Assembly: GCF_001402915.1 (NCBI RefSeq)
Contig: NZ_CP012945.1
Span: forward strand, 3,573,501 to 3,637,500
Source of the DNA: Devosia sp. A16
Lineage (GTDB): Bacteria; Pseudomonadota; Alphaproteobacteria; Rhizobiales; Devosiaceae
Length of the DNA stretch: 64,000 nucleotides
Direction of reading: 5' to 3'
Part shown: positions 1 through 8,115 of the stretch, piece by piece
Numbering within the stretch: the stretch's first letter is position 1
Layout: the number at the start of each line of letters is the position of its first letter
Notes under the pieces: generated by a model
What the model saw: only the letters and a program-made list of their open reading frames with translations
Told to the model about the DNA's origin: nothing
Databases searched by the model: none
Translations under genes and position numbers: made by a program

Positions 1-858
1 GGCACCTCGATGATGTACCGCTCGGCCACCGTGCAGGCGAACCTCGACTTTTCCGACGAGGCCGACATGGTCAAAAAGCTGCGCGTGTCGCTGGCGCTGC
101 AGCCGATCGTCACCGCGCTGTTCGCCAACTCGCCTTTCGTCGACGGCAAGCCGTCGGGCTACCTGAGCTTCCGCTCGCATATCTGGCTCAATACCGATAA
201 CGCCCGCACCGGCATGCTGCCCTTTGCGTTCGAGCCGGGGTTCGGCTTCGATCGCTATGCCGAGCATGCGCTCGATGTACCGATGTACTTCGTCATCCGC
301 AACGGCGAGTACATCGACGTCGCCGGCGAAAGCTTCCGCGCCTTCATGCAGGGCAAGCTCCCGCAGCTACCTGGCGTCCGGCCGACGGTCAAGGATTGGG
401 AGAACCATCTCTCGACCCTGTTCCCGGAAGTTCGCCTCAAGCAGTTCCTCGAGCAGCGCGGTGCCGACATGGGCGACCGCGACCACGTGCTGGCGCTGGC
501 CGCCATCTGGACGGGGCTGCTTTACGACAGCGAGTCGCTCGCCGCCGCGTGGGACCTGGTCAGCGACTGGACCGGGGCCGAGCGGCAGGCGCTCCGCAAT
601 GAAGTTCCGCGCACCGCCATTCAAACGCCGTTCCGTGGCGGCACCGTCGCAGATATCGCCCGTCTGGTCGTCGATCTCGCCGACGACGGCCTGCGCCGCC
701 GCAAGCACCTAGCAAACGGCCAGGACGAGACCATCTTCCTCGATCCGCTCAAGCAGACCCTCGACCTCGGCAAGACCCAGGCCGAACGCTGGCTCGACAA
801 ATACAATGGCGCGTGGGCCGGCGACCTGACCCGGATTTTCGACGAAGCCGAGATCTAG
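1..858 (+). CDS. gshA: Glutamate-cysteine ligase, C-terminal part (cut by window start)
   Basis: The reading frame is already open at base 1 and runs 285 codons to a stop at 856-858, so the N-terminal part lies outside the window. The sequence resembles the plant/alphaproteobacterial type of glutamate-cysteine ligase (GCS2 fold), which joins glutamate and cysteine in the first, ATP-dependent step of glutathione synthesis in the cytosol. Visible landmarks are SGYLSFRSHIWLNTD and the following MLPFAFEPGFGFDRY segment, both typical of the substrate-binding half, and a helical C-terminal domain ending RIFDEAEI. It is followed by an inverted-repeat element and then an unrelated ArsR gene, so it seems to end its transcription unit. 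The family call is from recognition of the sequence; the missing N-terminus prevents a check of the ATP-binding residues. Confidence 0.85.
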   Translation, partial: GTSMMYRSATVQANLDFSDEADMVKKLRVSLALQPIVTALFANSPFVDGKPSGYLSFRSHIWLNTDNARTGMLPFAFEPGFGFDRYAEHALDVPMYFVIRNGEYIDVAGESFRAFMQGKLPQLPGVRPTVKDWENHLSTLFPEVRLKQFLEQRGADMGDRDHVLALAAIWTGLLYDSESLAAAWDLVSDWTGAERQALRNEVPRTAIQTPFRGGTVADIARLVVDLADDGLRRRKHLANGQDETIFLDPLKQTLDLGKTQAERWLDKYNGAWAGDLTRIFDEAEI

Positions 859-915
859 GCGTCGAAGCCTCCCCGCGCGCGGGGAGGGCCGCTCCCTCAA
901 AAAGCGGCGCGTTTG

Positions 916-1062
916 TCACCCCCCACCCAGCGTGGCCAGTTCGCTTCGCTCACAAGCTTTGCTGCCCTCCCCACAAGGGGGAGGGAGAAGGTGGTTGCGC
1001 GTTCTCGGTTCAAGCGTCTCCCTCCCCCTTGTGGGAGGATCAAGGATGGGGGTGCCCCCACG
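916..1062. repeat. Family A inverted-repeat element, copy 1
   Basis: Two G/C-rich arms at 965-985 and 1020-1038 are near-perfect reverse complements (core CTCCCCCTTGTGGG and its complement) separated by about 34 bases. Outer flanks of the type CACCCCCAC / GATGGGGGTG also pair. It fills the gap between gshA and the ArsR gene, has no coding potential, and matches the other family A copies in this window. It may also act as a transcription stop for gshA. Confidence 0.7.
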
Positions 1063-1124
1063 CTCGATGTCTAGATCGCAAAGAATCATTTGCAAACAGT
1101 TCTTTGCAATCATAAGCTCCGGGC

Positions 1125-1739
1125 ATGAAAGCCCCGACCCGCGAGATCACCCGTATCGTCCCCGATGCGACCGCCCTCAAGGCCCTGACGCATCCGGTGC
1201 GCCTGCGCATGCTCGGCATGCTGCGCATCGATGGCCCGGCGAACGCTACCCGACTCGCCGAGCGCCTCGGGCTCAACTCCGGCGCGACCAGCTACCACTT
1301 GCGCCAGCTGGCCCAGCACGGCTTCATCGAGGAAGTCCCCGACCAGCCCTCGCGGCGCGATCGCTGGTGGCAGGCCAGGCACGAGTCGACGTCGTTCTTC
1401 GAGCCGGGCGGCACTGAGGAGCAGTTCGATTCGAGCGTCGCATTTGCCCAGGCTGCGCTTACCGAGCAGGTGAACCTGATGCAGCGCGCACAGGACGAGT
1501 TCGTCCAGCTGCCGTCCGAGTGGCAGGCCACCACGCAGATCAGCGATTTCACCATGGCGCTGACCGCCGAACAGGCCAACGCCTTGAAGAACAAGCTGCT
1601 CGAACTGCTCTGGCAGGCGATGCGCGAAGCGCCCGATCCCCGCGGCGAGCTGCCGCCCGGCGCCGCCCCCTACACCGTCATGCTGCACGCCTTCCCCTAT
1701 CCCGGGCGACTGGTGGCAGGGCAGGGGGGCGACAAATGA
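1125..1739 (+). CDS. ArsR-type winged-helix regulator
   Basis: A 204-residue protein with an ArsR-like winged helix-turn-helix in the first 90 residues: the segment ALTHPVRLRMLGMLRIDGPA, then the recognition helix region around GLNSGATSYHLRQLAQHGFI. The remaining half is helical and probably serves for dimerisation or effector sensing; no cysteine metal-binding motif of classical ArsR/SmtB sensors is visible, so the inducer is unknown. The stop codon overlaps the start of the downstream MFS gene (ATGA at 1736-1739), so the two are translationally coupled. Such helix-turn-helix/MFS pairs usually mean that the regulator controls the exporter; that is inference here. Confidence 0.85.
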   Translation: MKAPTREITRIVPDATALKALTHPVRLRMLGMLRIDGPANATRLAERLGLNSGATSYHLRQLAQHGFIEEVPDQPSRRDRWWQARHESTSFFEPGGTEEQFDSSVAFAQAALTEQVNLMQRAQDEFVQLPSEWQATTQISDFTMALTAEQANALKNKLLELLWQAMREAPDPRGELPPGAAPYTVMLHAFPYPGRLVAGQGGDK

Positions 1740-2959
1740 ACCGCCGCCCGTTCCTCGCCTTCGCTCTTGCCGAGACCCTCTCGATCTCCGGCACGCGGCT
1801 GTCCACCATCGCCATCCCGTGGCTGGTGCTGACCACCACCGGCAGTCCGGTGCTGACCGGCGTCGTCGCCATGGCCGAGGTGCTGCCCTATGTCGTCGCC
1901 AAGGCGCTGTCCGGGCCGCTGATCGACCGCATCGGTCCCAAGCGGGTGGCCATTGGCTGCGACGCCGCCTCGGTTGTGGTGGTCGGCCTCGTTCCACTGC
2001 TGGCGCTGCTGGGCTGGCTGGGTCTCGAGCTGCTGCTCCCCATCGTCGTCGCCATGGGAATTCTGCGGGGGCCGTCGGATGCCGCCAAGATTTCGATGGT
2101 CCCCGCCATCGCGAAACTGGCAGACGTGCCGCTGGAGCGTGTCACCGGCGTCGCCGGGGTCATCGAGCGCCTTGCATCCACTGTCGGCGCCGCTGCTGCC
2201 GGTGGCCTGATCGCCCTGATCGGCCCCGGTCTCGCCCTGGCGTTGAACGCCGCGACCTTTGCTCTCGCGGCGGTGGTGGTTGCCACCGGCATTCCGGCCT
2301 TCGGCCGCGAGCCGGCCGAGAGCCGCGGCTCCTATTTCGCCGAGCTGCGCGAAGGGTTTGATTTCATCCGTCGTGATGCGCTGCTGGTCGGCATCGTGGT
2401 GATGATTACCGCCACCAATCTGCTCGATGCCGCCTGGTCCGCCGTGTTGCTGCCGGTATGGACCCAGCAGGCCGGCTTTGATGCGGCGCTGCTCGGCCTG
2501 CTGTTTGCCGTGATGTCCGCAGCCTCCATCGGCGGGGCCGCCATCGCTACGGCAACCGGCGAGCGCCTGCCGCGGCTGACGGTCTACATCGTGGCGTTCC
2601 TGCTTGCCGGCCTGCCGCGCTTCGCGGTGTTCGCCATCGATGCACCATTGCTGGCGGTGTTCGTCACGCTGGCGCTTGGCGGCTTCGCCGCCGGTTTCAT
2701 CAATCCGATCGTCAACGCCGTCATTATGGAGCGCATTCCTCCCGCGATGATCGGCCGCGCCAGCGCTCTGGTCGGGGCGCTCGCCTGGGCCCTGATCCCC
2801 TTCGGCGGCCTTGTCGGTGGTGGCCTCATCGCTTTGGTCGGTCTCCCGCCCACGCTGTGGCTGACCGGCCTCGCCTACGTCGCCGCAACGCTCCTGCCGC
2901 TCGCACGGCGCAGCTTCCGCGCCTTCGGAAGCCGGCCGGGCGAGGTGGAACCGGCATAG
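1736..2959 (+). CDS. MFS transporter
   Basis: A 407-residue integral membrane protein of the major facilitator superfamily, about the family's usual 400 residues with around 12 hydrophobic segments. The start chosen is the ATG overlapping the ArsR stop (ATGA); a longer reading frame upstream only overlaps the regulator. Features include the N-terminal ETLSISGTRLSTIAIPWLVL segment and the loop GPLIDRIGPKR, which fits the MFS motif A between helices 2 and 3. The relatives I recognise are putative drug or metabolite exporters, but the substrate cannot be read from sequence. Its stop codon directly abuts the stop codon of the convergent ABC permease gene, leaving no intergenic base and no visible terminator. 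Confidence 0.85.
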   Translation: MNRRPFLAFALAETLSISGTRLSTIAIPWLVLTTTGSPVLTGVVAMAEVLPYVVAKALSGPLIDRIGPKRVAIGCDAASVVVVGLVPLLALLGWLGLELLLPIVVAMGILRGPSDAAKISMVPAIAKLADVPLERVTGVAGVIERLASTVGAAAAGGLIALIGPGLALALNAATFALAAVVVATGIPAFGREPAESRGSYFAELREGFDFIRRDALLVGIVVMITATNLLDAAWSAVLLPVWTQQAGFDAALLGLLFAVMSAASIGGAAIATATGERLPRLTVYIVAFLLAGLPRFAVFAIDAPLLAVFVTLALGGFAAGFINPIVNAVIMERIPPAMIGRASALVGALAWALIPFGGLVGGGLIALVGLPPTLWLTGLAYVAATLLPLARRSFRAFGSRPGEVEPA

Positions 2960-3718
2960 CTACTTCGTCTGCGCCGCCAGCACCCGGCTGCCGACCCAGG
3001 CGCCGATCACCACCAGAACCACCGCCAGCAGCAGCCCGATCCAGACGATCGGTTCGCCGAACTGCCCGAGAAACACGGCGCGCAGCGCCTCGACGATGTG
3101 TTTGAACGGGTTGAAATTGGCCACCATCTGCAGCCAGGCCGGCGCCAGCGTCATCGGCAACAGGATGCCCGAGAGCAACAGGATCGGCAGCGCCAAGGTG
3201 TTGACCATCGGCGCCAGCGCATCCTCGCTCTTGGTCGCGATGCCGATGGCGTTCGAGATGAACGAGAACGCCGCGCCGAGCAGCGCCACCAGCACCAGCC
3301 CGATCAGCAGCGCCCCCACTGGCACCCGCAGCCCCATGAAGAACGCGGCGCTGACCAGGACGATCGCCTGCACCGTGATCACCACCACATCGCGCAGCGT
3401 CCGCCCGGCAATGATTGCCGTGCGCGCCGCCGGCGACACCAGTTGCCGGTCGATGACGCCGGAACGCCATTCGGCGATGATGCCGAAGCCGACGAATAGC
3501 CCGCCGAAGATGCCGAGTTGCACCAGCAGCCCCGGCACGAACACCTGCCAGGCGTCACCCTGGAAGCCGGAGGTCGCGGCAATTGTCTGCAGCAGCGGCC
3601 CGAACAGCGTGAGATAGAGGATCGGCTGCAACAGCCCGATCACCACCCATAGCGGCTGCCTGAGCGACAGCACCATCGAGCGGCGGAAGATAATCCATGT
3701 ATCGCGAATGAACGACAT
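2960..3718 (-). CDS. ABC-2 type exporter permease (DrrB-like)
   Basis: A 252-residue membrane protein with six predicted hydrophobic segments and the ABC-2 permease layout: a cytoplasmic N-terminus (FIRDTWIIFRRSMVLSLRQP), helix 1 from VIGLLQPILYLTLFGPLL, and a conserved central PLVSPAARTAI-like loop. It resembles daunorubicin-resistance-type (DrrB) permeases. Together with the ATPase gene just upstream, 10 bases away, it should form a homodimeric-type exporter in the inner membrane for drugs, lipids or polysaccharide. The substrate is not known. The proximity of a divergent MarR regulator supports a drug-efflux role. Confidence 0.85.
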   Translation of the reverse strand: MSFIRDTWIIFRRSMVLSLRQPLWVVIGLLQPILYLTLFGPLLQTIAATSGFQGDAWQVFVPGLLVQLGIFGGLFVGFGIIAEWRSGVIDRQLVSPAARTAIIAGRTLRDVVVITVQAIVLVSAAFFMGLRVPVGALLIGLVLVALLGAAFSFISNAIGIATKSEDALAPMVNTLALPILLLSGILLPMTLAPAWLQMVANFNPFKHIVEALRAVFLGQFGEPIVWIGLLLAVVLVVIGAWVGSRVLAAQTK

Positions 3719-3728
3719 AGTCGTCTCC

Positions 3729-4784
3729 TTAGTCTCTGAGCGACCGGCCGGTCAGTGTCAGGAACACATCGTCGAGGGTAGGGCGGTTCACATCGACGCC
3801 GATGGCATCGATTCCTGCCTTGGTGAGGTCGCCGAGCAGCACCGGCAGCGCGGTCGCCCCATCCGGCACGTGGAAGCGCACCACGTTCGCCTCCGTGACC
3901 GGCGCATCCGCCCCCGCCAGTCGCGCTGCAATCGTGGCTGAACGCGCCGCATCTGCCTCGGTCCTCAGCGTCAGCGTGATGGTGTCGCCCGACACGCGCT
4001 TCTTCAGCTCGGCCGGCGTACCCTCGGCGACGATTGTGCCGTGGTCGATGATCAGGATGCGGTCGGAAAGGGAGTCGGCCTCATCCATGTAGTGCGTGGT
4101 GAGAAACACCGTAGTGCCCAGCTCGTCGCGGAGCTTCCTGATGTGATTCCACAGGTTCGCCCGGCTCTGGGGGTCGAGCCCGGTCGAGGGCTCGTCGAGG
4201 AACACCAGCCGCGGCTGGTGGATCAGCCCCATTACGATATCGAGCCGCCGCCGCTGCCCGCCCGACAATGAGCCGCAGGCGCGGTCCCAGATGTCGGCGA
4301 GGTCGAGCGCCGCGAGCAGTTCCTTGCCGCGCTGGATCGCCACCTGCTTGTCGATGCCATAGAGCCGCGCATGGCTGACGATCTCCTCGCCCACCTTGGC
4401 CTCCGGCGAGGTCGAGCCCGCCTGGCTGACATAGCCGATGCGCCGCCGCACCTCGACCGGGTCGCTTCTGAGGTCCGCGCCCGCCACTGTCGCCGAGCCG
4501 TCGGTCGGTGTCAGCAGGGTGCAAAGCATCTTGAGCGTCGTCGTCTTGCCGGCGCCGTTCGGTCCCAGGAAGCCCACGATCTCGCCCTCGCGTACGCTCA
4601 AGTCGATGCCGCGCACCGCGTCGATCGTCTTGCCCTTGGCCCCTTTCGCCTTGAAGCTTCGCTTGAGGCCCCGGGCCTCGATGATGGTGTTGGTCACTTC
4701 CGCCTCGTTGTCATTGTTCGCCAAGCCGATCGGTGCGGCCGGCAGCCGCCGGATCGGCTGGAATGGGTGTGCTTGCGGTTTCAT
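3729..4784 (-). CDS. ABC exporter ATP-binding protein (DrrA-like)
   Basis: A 351-residue ABC ATPase. The Walker A is GPNGAGKTTT, the Q-loop region follows in GYVSQ, the signature is SLSGGQRRRLDI, and Walker B is LVFLDEPSTGLD with a TTHYMDEAD switch region. A DUF4162-like C-terminal domain follows, typical for DrrA-type proteins. I chose the ATG at 4784 because GGGAG lies 7 bases before it; an ATG at 4805 lacks a ribosome site, and a GTG at 4697 would remove only the variable N-terminus. It powers the permease encoded next to it and is divergent from the MarR gene, with which it shares a 159-base control region. Confidence 0.88.
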   Translation of the reverse strand: MKPQAHPFQPIRRLPAAPIGLANNDNEAEVTNTIIEARGLKRSFKAKGAKGKTIDAVRGIDLSVREGEIVGFLGPNGAGKTTTLKMLCTLLTPTDGSATVAGADLRSDPVEVRRRIGYVSQAGSTSPEAKVGEEIVSHARLYGIDKQVAIQRGKELLAALDLADIWDRACGSLSGGQRRRLDIVMGLIHQPRLVFLDEPSTGLDPQSRANLWNHIRKLRDELGTTVFLTTHYMDEADSLSDRILIIDHGTIVAEGTPAELKKRVSGDTITLTLRTEADAARSATIAARLAGADAPVTEANVVRFHVPDGATALPVLLGDLTKAGIDAIGVDVNRPTLDDVFLTLTGRSLRD

Positions 4785-4897
4785 ATGCCGGCTCCCGGCC
4801 GTCATTTTGCGAGTCTTGGGGTTGCGTGGTCTTCATGCGGGTTCGGCGGTCGGCCGGCTTGATTTGAGTTGCTCGACGCCCGTCGGTCGCATGCGAC

Positions 4898-4922
4898 ATC
4901 GGGGAATCTTGCTTTCCCCGAT
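4898..4922. promoter_or_regulatory. Perfect inverted repeat, probable MarR operator
   Basis: Nine-base arms ATCGGGGAA and TTCCCCGAT flank a 7-base spacer. The palindrome sits in the divergent control region between the ABC exporter and the MarR gene and covers the -35 element predicted for marR. MarR dimers classically bind such palindromes and repress both genes. Binding by this MarR is inference. Confidence 0.55.
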
Positions 4923-4937
4923 ATCTCATCGTATAAT
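4909..4937 (+). promoter_or_regulatory. Predicted sigma-70 promoter of marR, leaderless
   Basis: TTGCTT at 4909-4914 is followed after exactly 17 bases by a consensus TATAAT at 4932-4937. The start codon ATG begins at 4944, where transcription itself would be expected to start, and no Shine-Dalgarno sequence is present. The transcript would therefore begin at or within a base or two of the start codon. Confidence 0.55.
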
Positions 4938-4943
4938 TATCTT

Positions 4944-5555
4944 ATGGATCAAGATATCAACGAGTCAAGAGAAACGGCAACAGAAGGCTTCGGCCAGCGG
5001 TTCAAGGAAGCGACACGGGCCAGCCAGGCCGCCAACGACCTGTTCGACGAGACGCTGACGCAGTTCCTCGGCATCAATCGCACCGATGGCCGCTGCATCG
5101 ATCTGATCGATCGGCGGGGCAGGGTGAGTGCCGGCCAGCTCGCCAATGACAGCGGCCTCACCACCGGCGCGGTGACTGCGGTGATCGACCGGCTGGAAGC
5201 CGCCGGCTACGTGGTGCGCACCCGCGACACGCTCGACCGGCGCAAGATCTGGATCGAGCTGACCGACGACATGAAGGCCATCACCCGCCGCATCTTCGGC
5301 CACTATGAGAAGACCGGGTCGATGCTGCTGGCGCGCTTCACCCCGGATCAGCTCGCCGCAATCATGCAGTTCCTCGAGATCGGCACGTTCCTCCAGACCG
5401 AGATGGCCGAAGCGCTGCGCGAGCACCTCGATCCCCGCGCCACCACCCCGGCCGCACGGCTGATCCAGGCCCGCGCCTTCGAGCGGGCGGTGGAGGCGAA
5501 CCGGACGAGGTTGCAGGCGGAGCTGAGCGGGTTGCTGGAGCGCAAGGGCTGGTGA
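4944..5555 (+). CDS. MarR-family transcriptional regulator
   Basis: A 203-residue winged-helix regulator. The DNA-binding part spans about residues 55-120 (DLIDRRGRVSAGQLANDSGL, then TTGAVTAVIDRLEAAGYVVR and the wing TRDTLDRRKIWI), which is the typical MarR pattern. The C-terminal helices complete the dimer interface. The start at 4944 is the first ATG after the TATAAT box; upstream codons in the same frame would lie in the operator. It is divergent from the DrrAB-like exporter and probably represses it and itself through the palindrome at 4898-4922. The stop codon lies inside a degenerate family B repeat. Confidence 0.88.
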   Translation: MDQDINESRETATEGFGQRFKEATRASQAANDLFDETLTQFLGINRTDGRCIDLIDRRGRVSAGQLANDSGLTTGAVTAVIDRLEAAGYVVRTRDTLDRRKIWIELTDDMKAITRRIFGHYEKTGSMLLARFTPDQLAAIMQFLEIGTFLQTEMAEALREHLDPRATTPAARLIQARAFERAVEANRTRLQAELSGLLERKGW

Positions 5556-5638
5556 TCCCCACGAACCTCATGAAAGCTGGGACCCAACCATCAGCTGGCG
5601 CGGGCGGCGAGTTGGGTCGCTGCTCTCGCAGGGGTGAC
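5552..5638. repeat. Degenerate family B inverted-repeat element
   Basis: The left arm GTGATCCCCACGA...GCTGGGACCCA (5552-5586) and the right arm TTGGGTCG...CAGGGGTGAC (5612-5638) resemble the two arms of the cleaner family B copy at 42565-42642, with substitutions and an insertion. The MarR stop codon (5553-5555) lies inside the left arm. Confidence 0.5.
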
Positions 5639-5710
5639 AGCCGAGGGTGAGGCAGGCATGACCCAATCTCCTCTTTGTCCCTCCGCGAGGGGATCGAGTC
5701 TCTCCCCGCC

Positions 5711-6598
5711 TTATTCCGCCGCCATCGGCAGGCTGTCCTTGCCGTCGAGGTTGCCCATGCTGGCGACGATGTGGCTGGCCAGCGCATCATAGATGCCGCC
5801 ATAGGCATGGCTGGCCCGCATGAGGGCGATCTCGGCGTCACGCAGCCGCGGCAGGTCCTTGTCCTCGGCGATCACGCGCATGCCCGGCTGCAGCGCGCTC
5901 TCGGGCAGGAAGCCGACGGCGAGATCGGTCAGCACGGCGCTGGCGATCGCCATGGCATTGGACGAGGTGTAGGCGATGCGATAGTCGCGACCGATCCGGT
6001 TGAGCACCTCGACGGCGTTCTCCTTCCAGCAGCAGTGGAGCCCGCCCGCGATCGGCAGCGGCTCGGTGGCGAGCGCCTGCCCGCCATGCGAGGCGACCCA
6101 GAACATCCGTTCGGTGCGGAACATCTCGCCATATTCGTGGTTGGTGCCCTGGGTGAAGACGATCAGGTCGTACCGGCCCTTCTTCATCCCCTCGAGCAGT
6201 TCTTCGGACGGCTGGCACCGCACATCGACCACGATCTTGGGGTGGGTGCGCTGGAAGCTCGAAAGGATCACCGGCAACAGGCGCACGGCGTAGTCGTCAG
6301 GCACGCCGAAGCGGATCGAGCCTTTCAGGTCCCCATCCGAGAATACGTCCATGATCTCGGCATTGATCCTCAGCATGCGGCGCGCCCGCGCATAGAGCGC
6401 GTCGCCATACTCGGTGAGCGCCACCGTGCGGCCGTCGCGGCTGAGCAGCGCCTGGCCGAGCCGCTCTTCCAACCGCTTGATCTGCATCGACACGGCCGAT
6501 TGCGTCTTGTTCACCCGGCGCGCCGCCTCGGTGAAACTGCCACAGTCGGCGATGGCGCAGAAGCTCTGCAACTGGTCGAGATCGAGGGGCGTACTCAT
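5711..6598 (-). CDS. LysR-family transcriptional regulator
   Basis: A 295-residue protein of standard LysR length. The N-terminal helix-turn-helix is clear (LDQLQSFCAIADCGSFTEAA, then VNKTQSAVSMQIKRLEERLG). After a linker helix comes the substrate-binding-like effector domain from about residue 90 (GSIRFGVPDDYAVRLLPVIL). The effector is not recognisable. It is divergent from the DUF1127 gene across 200 bases. An imperfect palindrome near its own start (6618-6638) may be the autoregulatory site usual for this family. Confidence 0.9.
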   Translation of the reverse strand: MSTPLDLDQLQSFCAIADCGSFTEAARRVNKTQSAVSMQIKRLEERLGQALLSRDGRTVALTEYGDALYARARRMLRINAEIMDVFSDGDLKGSIRFGVPDDYAVRLLPVILSSFQRTHPKIVVDVRCQPSEELLEGMKKGRYDLIVFTQGTNHEYGEMFRTERMFWVASHGGQALATEPLPIAGGLHCCWKENAVEVLNRIGRDYRIAYTSSNAMAIASAVLTDLAVGFLPESALQPGMRVIAEDKDLPRLRDAEIALMRASHAYGGIYDALASHIVASMGNLDGKDSLPMAAE

Positions 6599-6617
6599 CC
6601 CGTTTCTCCATCACGAA

Positions 6618-6638
6618 ATTTGATGATCGGGATGAAAT
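6618..6638. promoter_or_regulatory. Candidate LysR-type binding site
   Basis: ATTT at 6618-6621 and AAAT at 6635-6638 bracket a partly symmetric AT-rich core just upstream of the lysR start, in the position usual for autoregulated LysR genes. The match to the loose T-N11-A pattern is weak evidence. Confidence 0.3.
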
Positions 6639-6688
6639 CTATTTGTTGGACGAATGCAAGGCAAGCGCTCATATCAGGCCTCATCGGT

Positions 6689-6732
6689 GATCCCACGGGT
6701 CGCCAGCGGCGATCCCGAGGGTCGCTACCGGC
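6689..6732. repeat. Tandem pair of 22-base repeats
   Basis: Two adjacent 22-base units, beginning GATCCCACGGGTCGC and GATCCCGAGGGTCGC, differ at four positions. They lie between the divergent LysR and DUF1127 genes, about 65 bases before the DUF1127 start. They could be a repeated operator or a chance duplication. Confidence 0.5.
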
Positions 6733-6798
6733 GCCTGTCGATCGCTTGCCCCGCCCCGGCACTCCCTGCCCAGGCAAAGTTGAAAATGGAGAACGACC

Positions 6799-7071
6799 AT
6801 GGTCCACTTGCTTTCGAGCGAGCGGCCGTCGATGGCTGCCGCGTCGCCCAACCCGTTGCGCGCTCTGGTGAACTGGTTCGCCAAAGCCCGTGCTGCACGG
6901 GCGCGCCGCGTCGCCTTCGAGTCGCTTCTCGACTATGACACCGCTCGCCTCGAGGATCTCGGCATCAATCGCCAGGACCTGTTCGAGGCGCTCGACAGCC
7001 CCAGCCAGCGGCCGGGCTACAAGCTGTCGCAGCGGCGCGCCGAAAGCTCCCGGAATTGGCTCAACCCCTGA
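6799..7071 (+). CDS. DUF1127 small basic protein
   Basis: A 90-residue protein whose second half carries the DUF1127 (YjiS-like) signature, here SLLDYDTARLEDLGINRQDL, with arginine-rich flanks. Members of this family in alphaproteobacteria include small RNA-binding or phosphate- and carbon-related regulators, but the role of this one is unknown. It is a monocistronic gene divergent from lysR and is closed by a strong rho-independent terminator at 7152-7180. The AGAACGACC sequence before the ATG is a weak ribosome site. Confidence 0.85.
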   Translation: MVHLLSSERPSMAAASPNPLRALVNWFAKARAARARRVAFESLLDYDTARLEDLGINRQDLFEALDSPSQRPGYKLSQRRAESSRNWLNP

Positions 7072-7151
7072 GTTGAACCTCACCCTTGGCTCAACCCCAG
7101 TTGTGCCATCTTCGGGCCGGCTCACCCGCCGGCTCTGTTTCCTGATGAACT

Positions 7152-7180
7152 GCCGGGCCTTCGGGTCCGGCTTTTTTGTT
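7152..7180 (+). terminator. Rho-independent terminator after the DUF1127 gene
   Basis: Eight-base stem GCCGGGCC / GGTCCGGC (one G-T pair) around a stable TTCG loop, followed by TTTTTTGTTT. It ends the DUF1127 transcript. Confidence 0.85.
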
Positions 7181-7219
7181 TGATGGGACACGGTGTTGAC
7201 GCAGTCGAGTCGGACCTGC

Positions 7220-7385
7220 GGCCCCTCTCCCCTGAGGGGAGAGGGTAGTGCAGCTAGGACCGTCAGGTCCGTAGCGAAGCTAGGGTGAGGGGTTCAGCTT
7301 CTCAGCGAGCGCTCGTTGCGCCGCTTCACCCCTCATCCGGCGCTTCGCGCCCCTTCTCCCCTGAGGGGAGGAGTGAGGGGCTCAC
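7220..7385. repeat. Family A-like inverted-repeat element, copy 2
   Basis: The 327-base gap between the DUF1127 and ChaC genes holds the terminator above and then this element. A 23-base palindrome (CCCTCTCCCCTGAGGGGAGA...) sits at 7222-7244 and a second one, CTTCTCCCCTGAGGGGAGGAG, near 7352-7372, separated by about 107 bases that contain smaller hairpins. No coding potential is visible. Confidence 0.65.
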
Positions 7386-7398
7386 CTGGATGAATAGG

Positions 7399-8103
7399 TC
7401 AGGAGGCCCCATCCGACGAGTCCAGCCGCTCCGCCACCAGTTCCTGCAACCGCCACAGATGCGGGTCGTGGATGCCGAGCTGTTCGAGGTGGCTCACGGT
7501 GTTGAACAGATACTCGACCATCGAGCCGCGCGAGCCAACCGCCTTCGCCAGCACGTCGGCGATCTCGGCCTCGCTCAACCCCGAGACATAGCGTCCGCTG
7601 TTGCGATCGATGCAGAAGGTGAAGGCCCGCACCGGTCCCTGTTCCGTGGCCACCGTCACCCAGCGCGGCGGAAACGGCGAGGGCTTGCGACCCATCTCGC
7701 GCCGACAGAGCTTTTCGATGTTCTCCGCTGCCGCACCCGGCGGCAGCCGGTACAGCGCGCCCTTGCACGAACCGCCGCGGTCAAGCGCCAGCATCAGTCC
7801 GGGATTGGTTTCCGAGCCACGGAACCAGGTGTTCCAGCCCAGGCAGAAGGCGCGATGCCAGCCCCGCAGCAGCCCGGTGCGAATTTCGACGAAGTCCGAG
7901 GCCGGTTTCCAGATCAGTGAGCCATAGGCGAACACCCAGACCTGGTCCGACCCGTCGCTGCCGGCGAGAATCTCCTGGGTGAACTGCTTGAAGTCGTCGT
8001 CGGTCGCGGTCTCGGCCGGGGGCAGCGGACCGTCCGGGGTGACCAGCAGCGCCATGCGGGCCACGTGGGCCTCATTGAGGCGCATCTGCCGAGCCGGGGC
8101 CAT
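7399..8103 (-). CDS. Gamma-glutamylcyclotransferase (ChaC-like)
   Basis: A 234-residue protein with the ChaC-family core: VWVFAYGSLIWKP at about residues 54-66 supplies the YGSL motif that binds the gamma-glutamyl substrate, followed by RGWHRAFCLG. ChaC-type enzymes split glutathione into 5-oxoproline and cysteinyl-glycine in the cytosol. The enzyme's probable substrate, glutathione, is made by the pathway whose first enzyme is encoded at the left end of the window, though the two genes are not linked. It lies 12 bases before ialB on the same strand order (ialB upstream), so the two could be cotranscribed. Catalysis is inferred from family membership. Confidence 0.85.
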   Translation of the reverse strand: MAPARQMRLNEAHVARMALLVTPDGPLPPAETATDDDFKQFTQEILAGSDGSDQVWVFAYGSLIWKPASDFVEIRTGLLRGWHRAFCLGWNTWFRGSETNPGLMLALDRGGSCKGALYRLPPGAAAENIEKLCRREMGRKPSPFPPRWVTVATEQGPVRAFTFCIDRNSGRYVSGLSEAEIADVLAKAVGSRGSMVEYLFNTVSHLEQLGIHDPHLWRLQELVAERLDSSDGAS

Positions 8104-8115
8104 CGCAGCGCTTTC

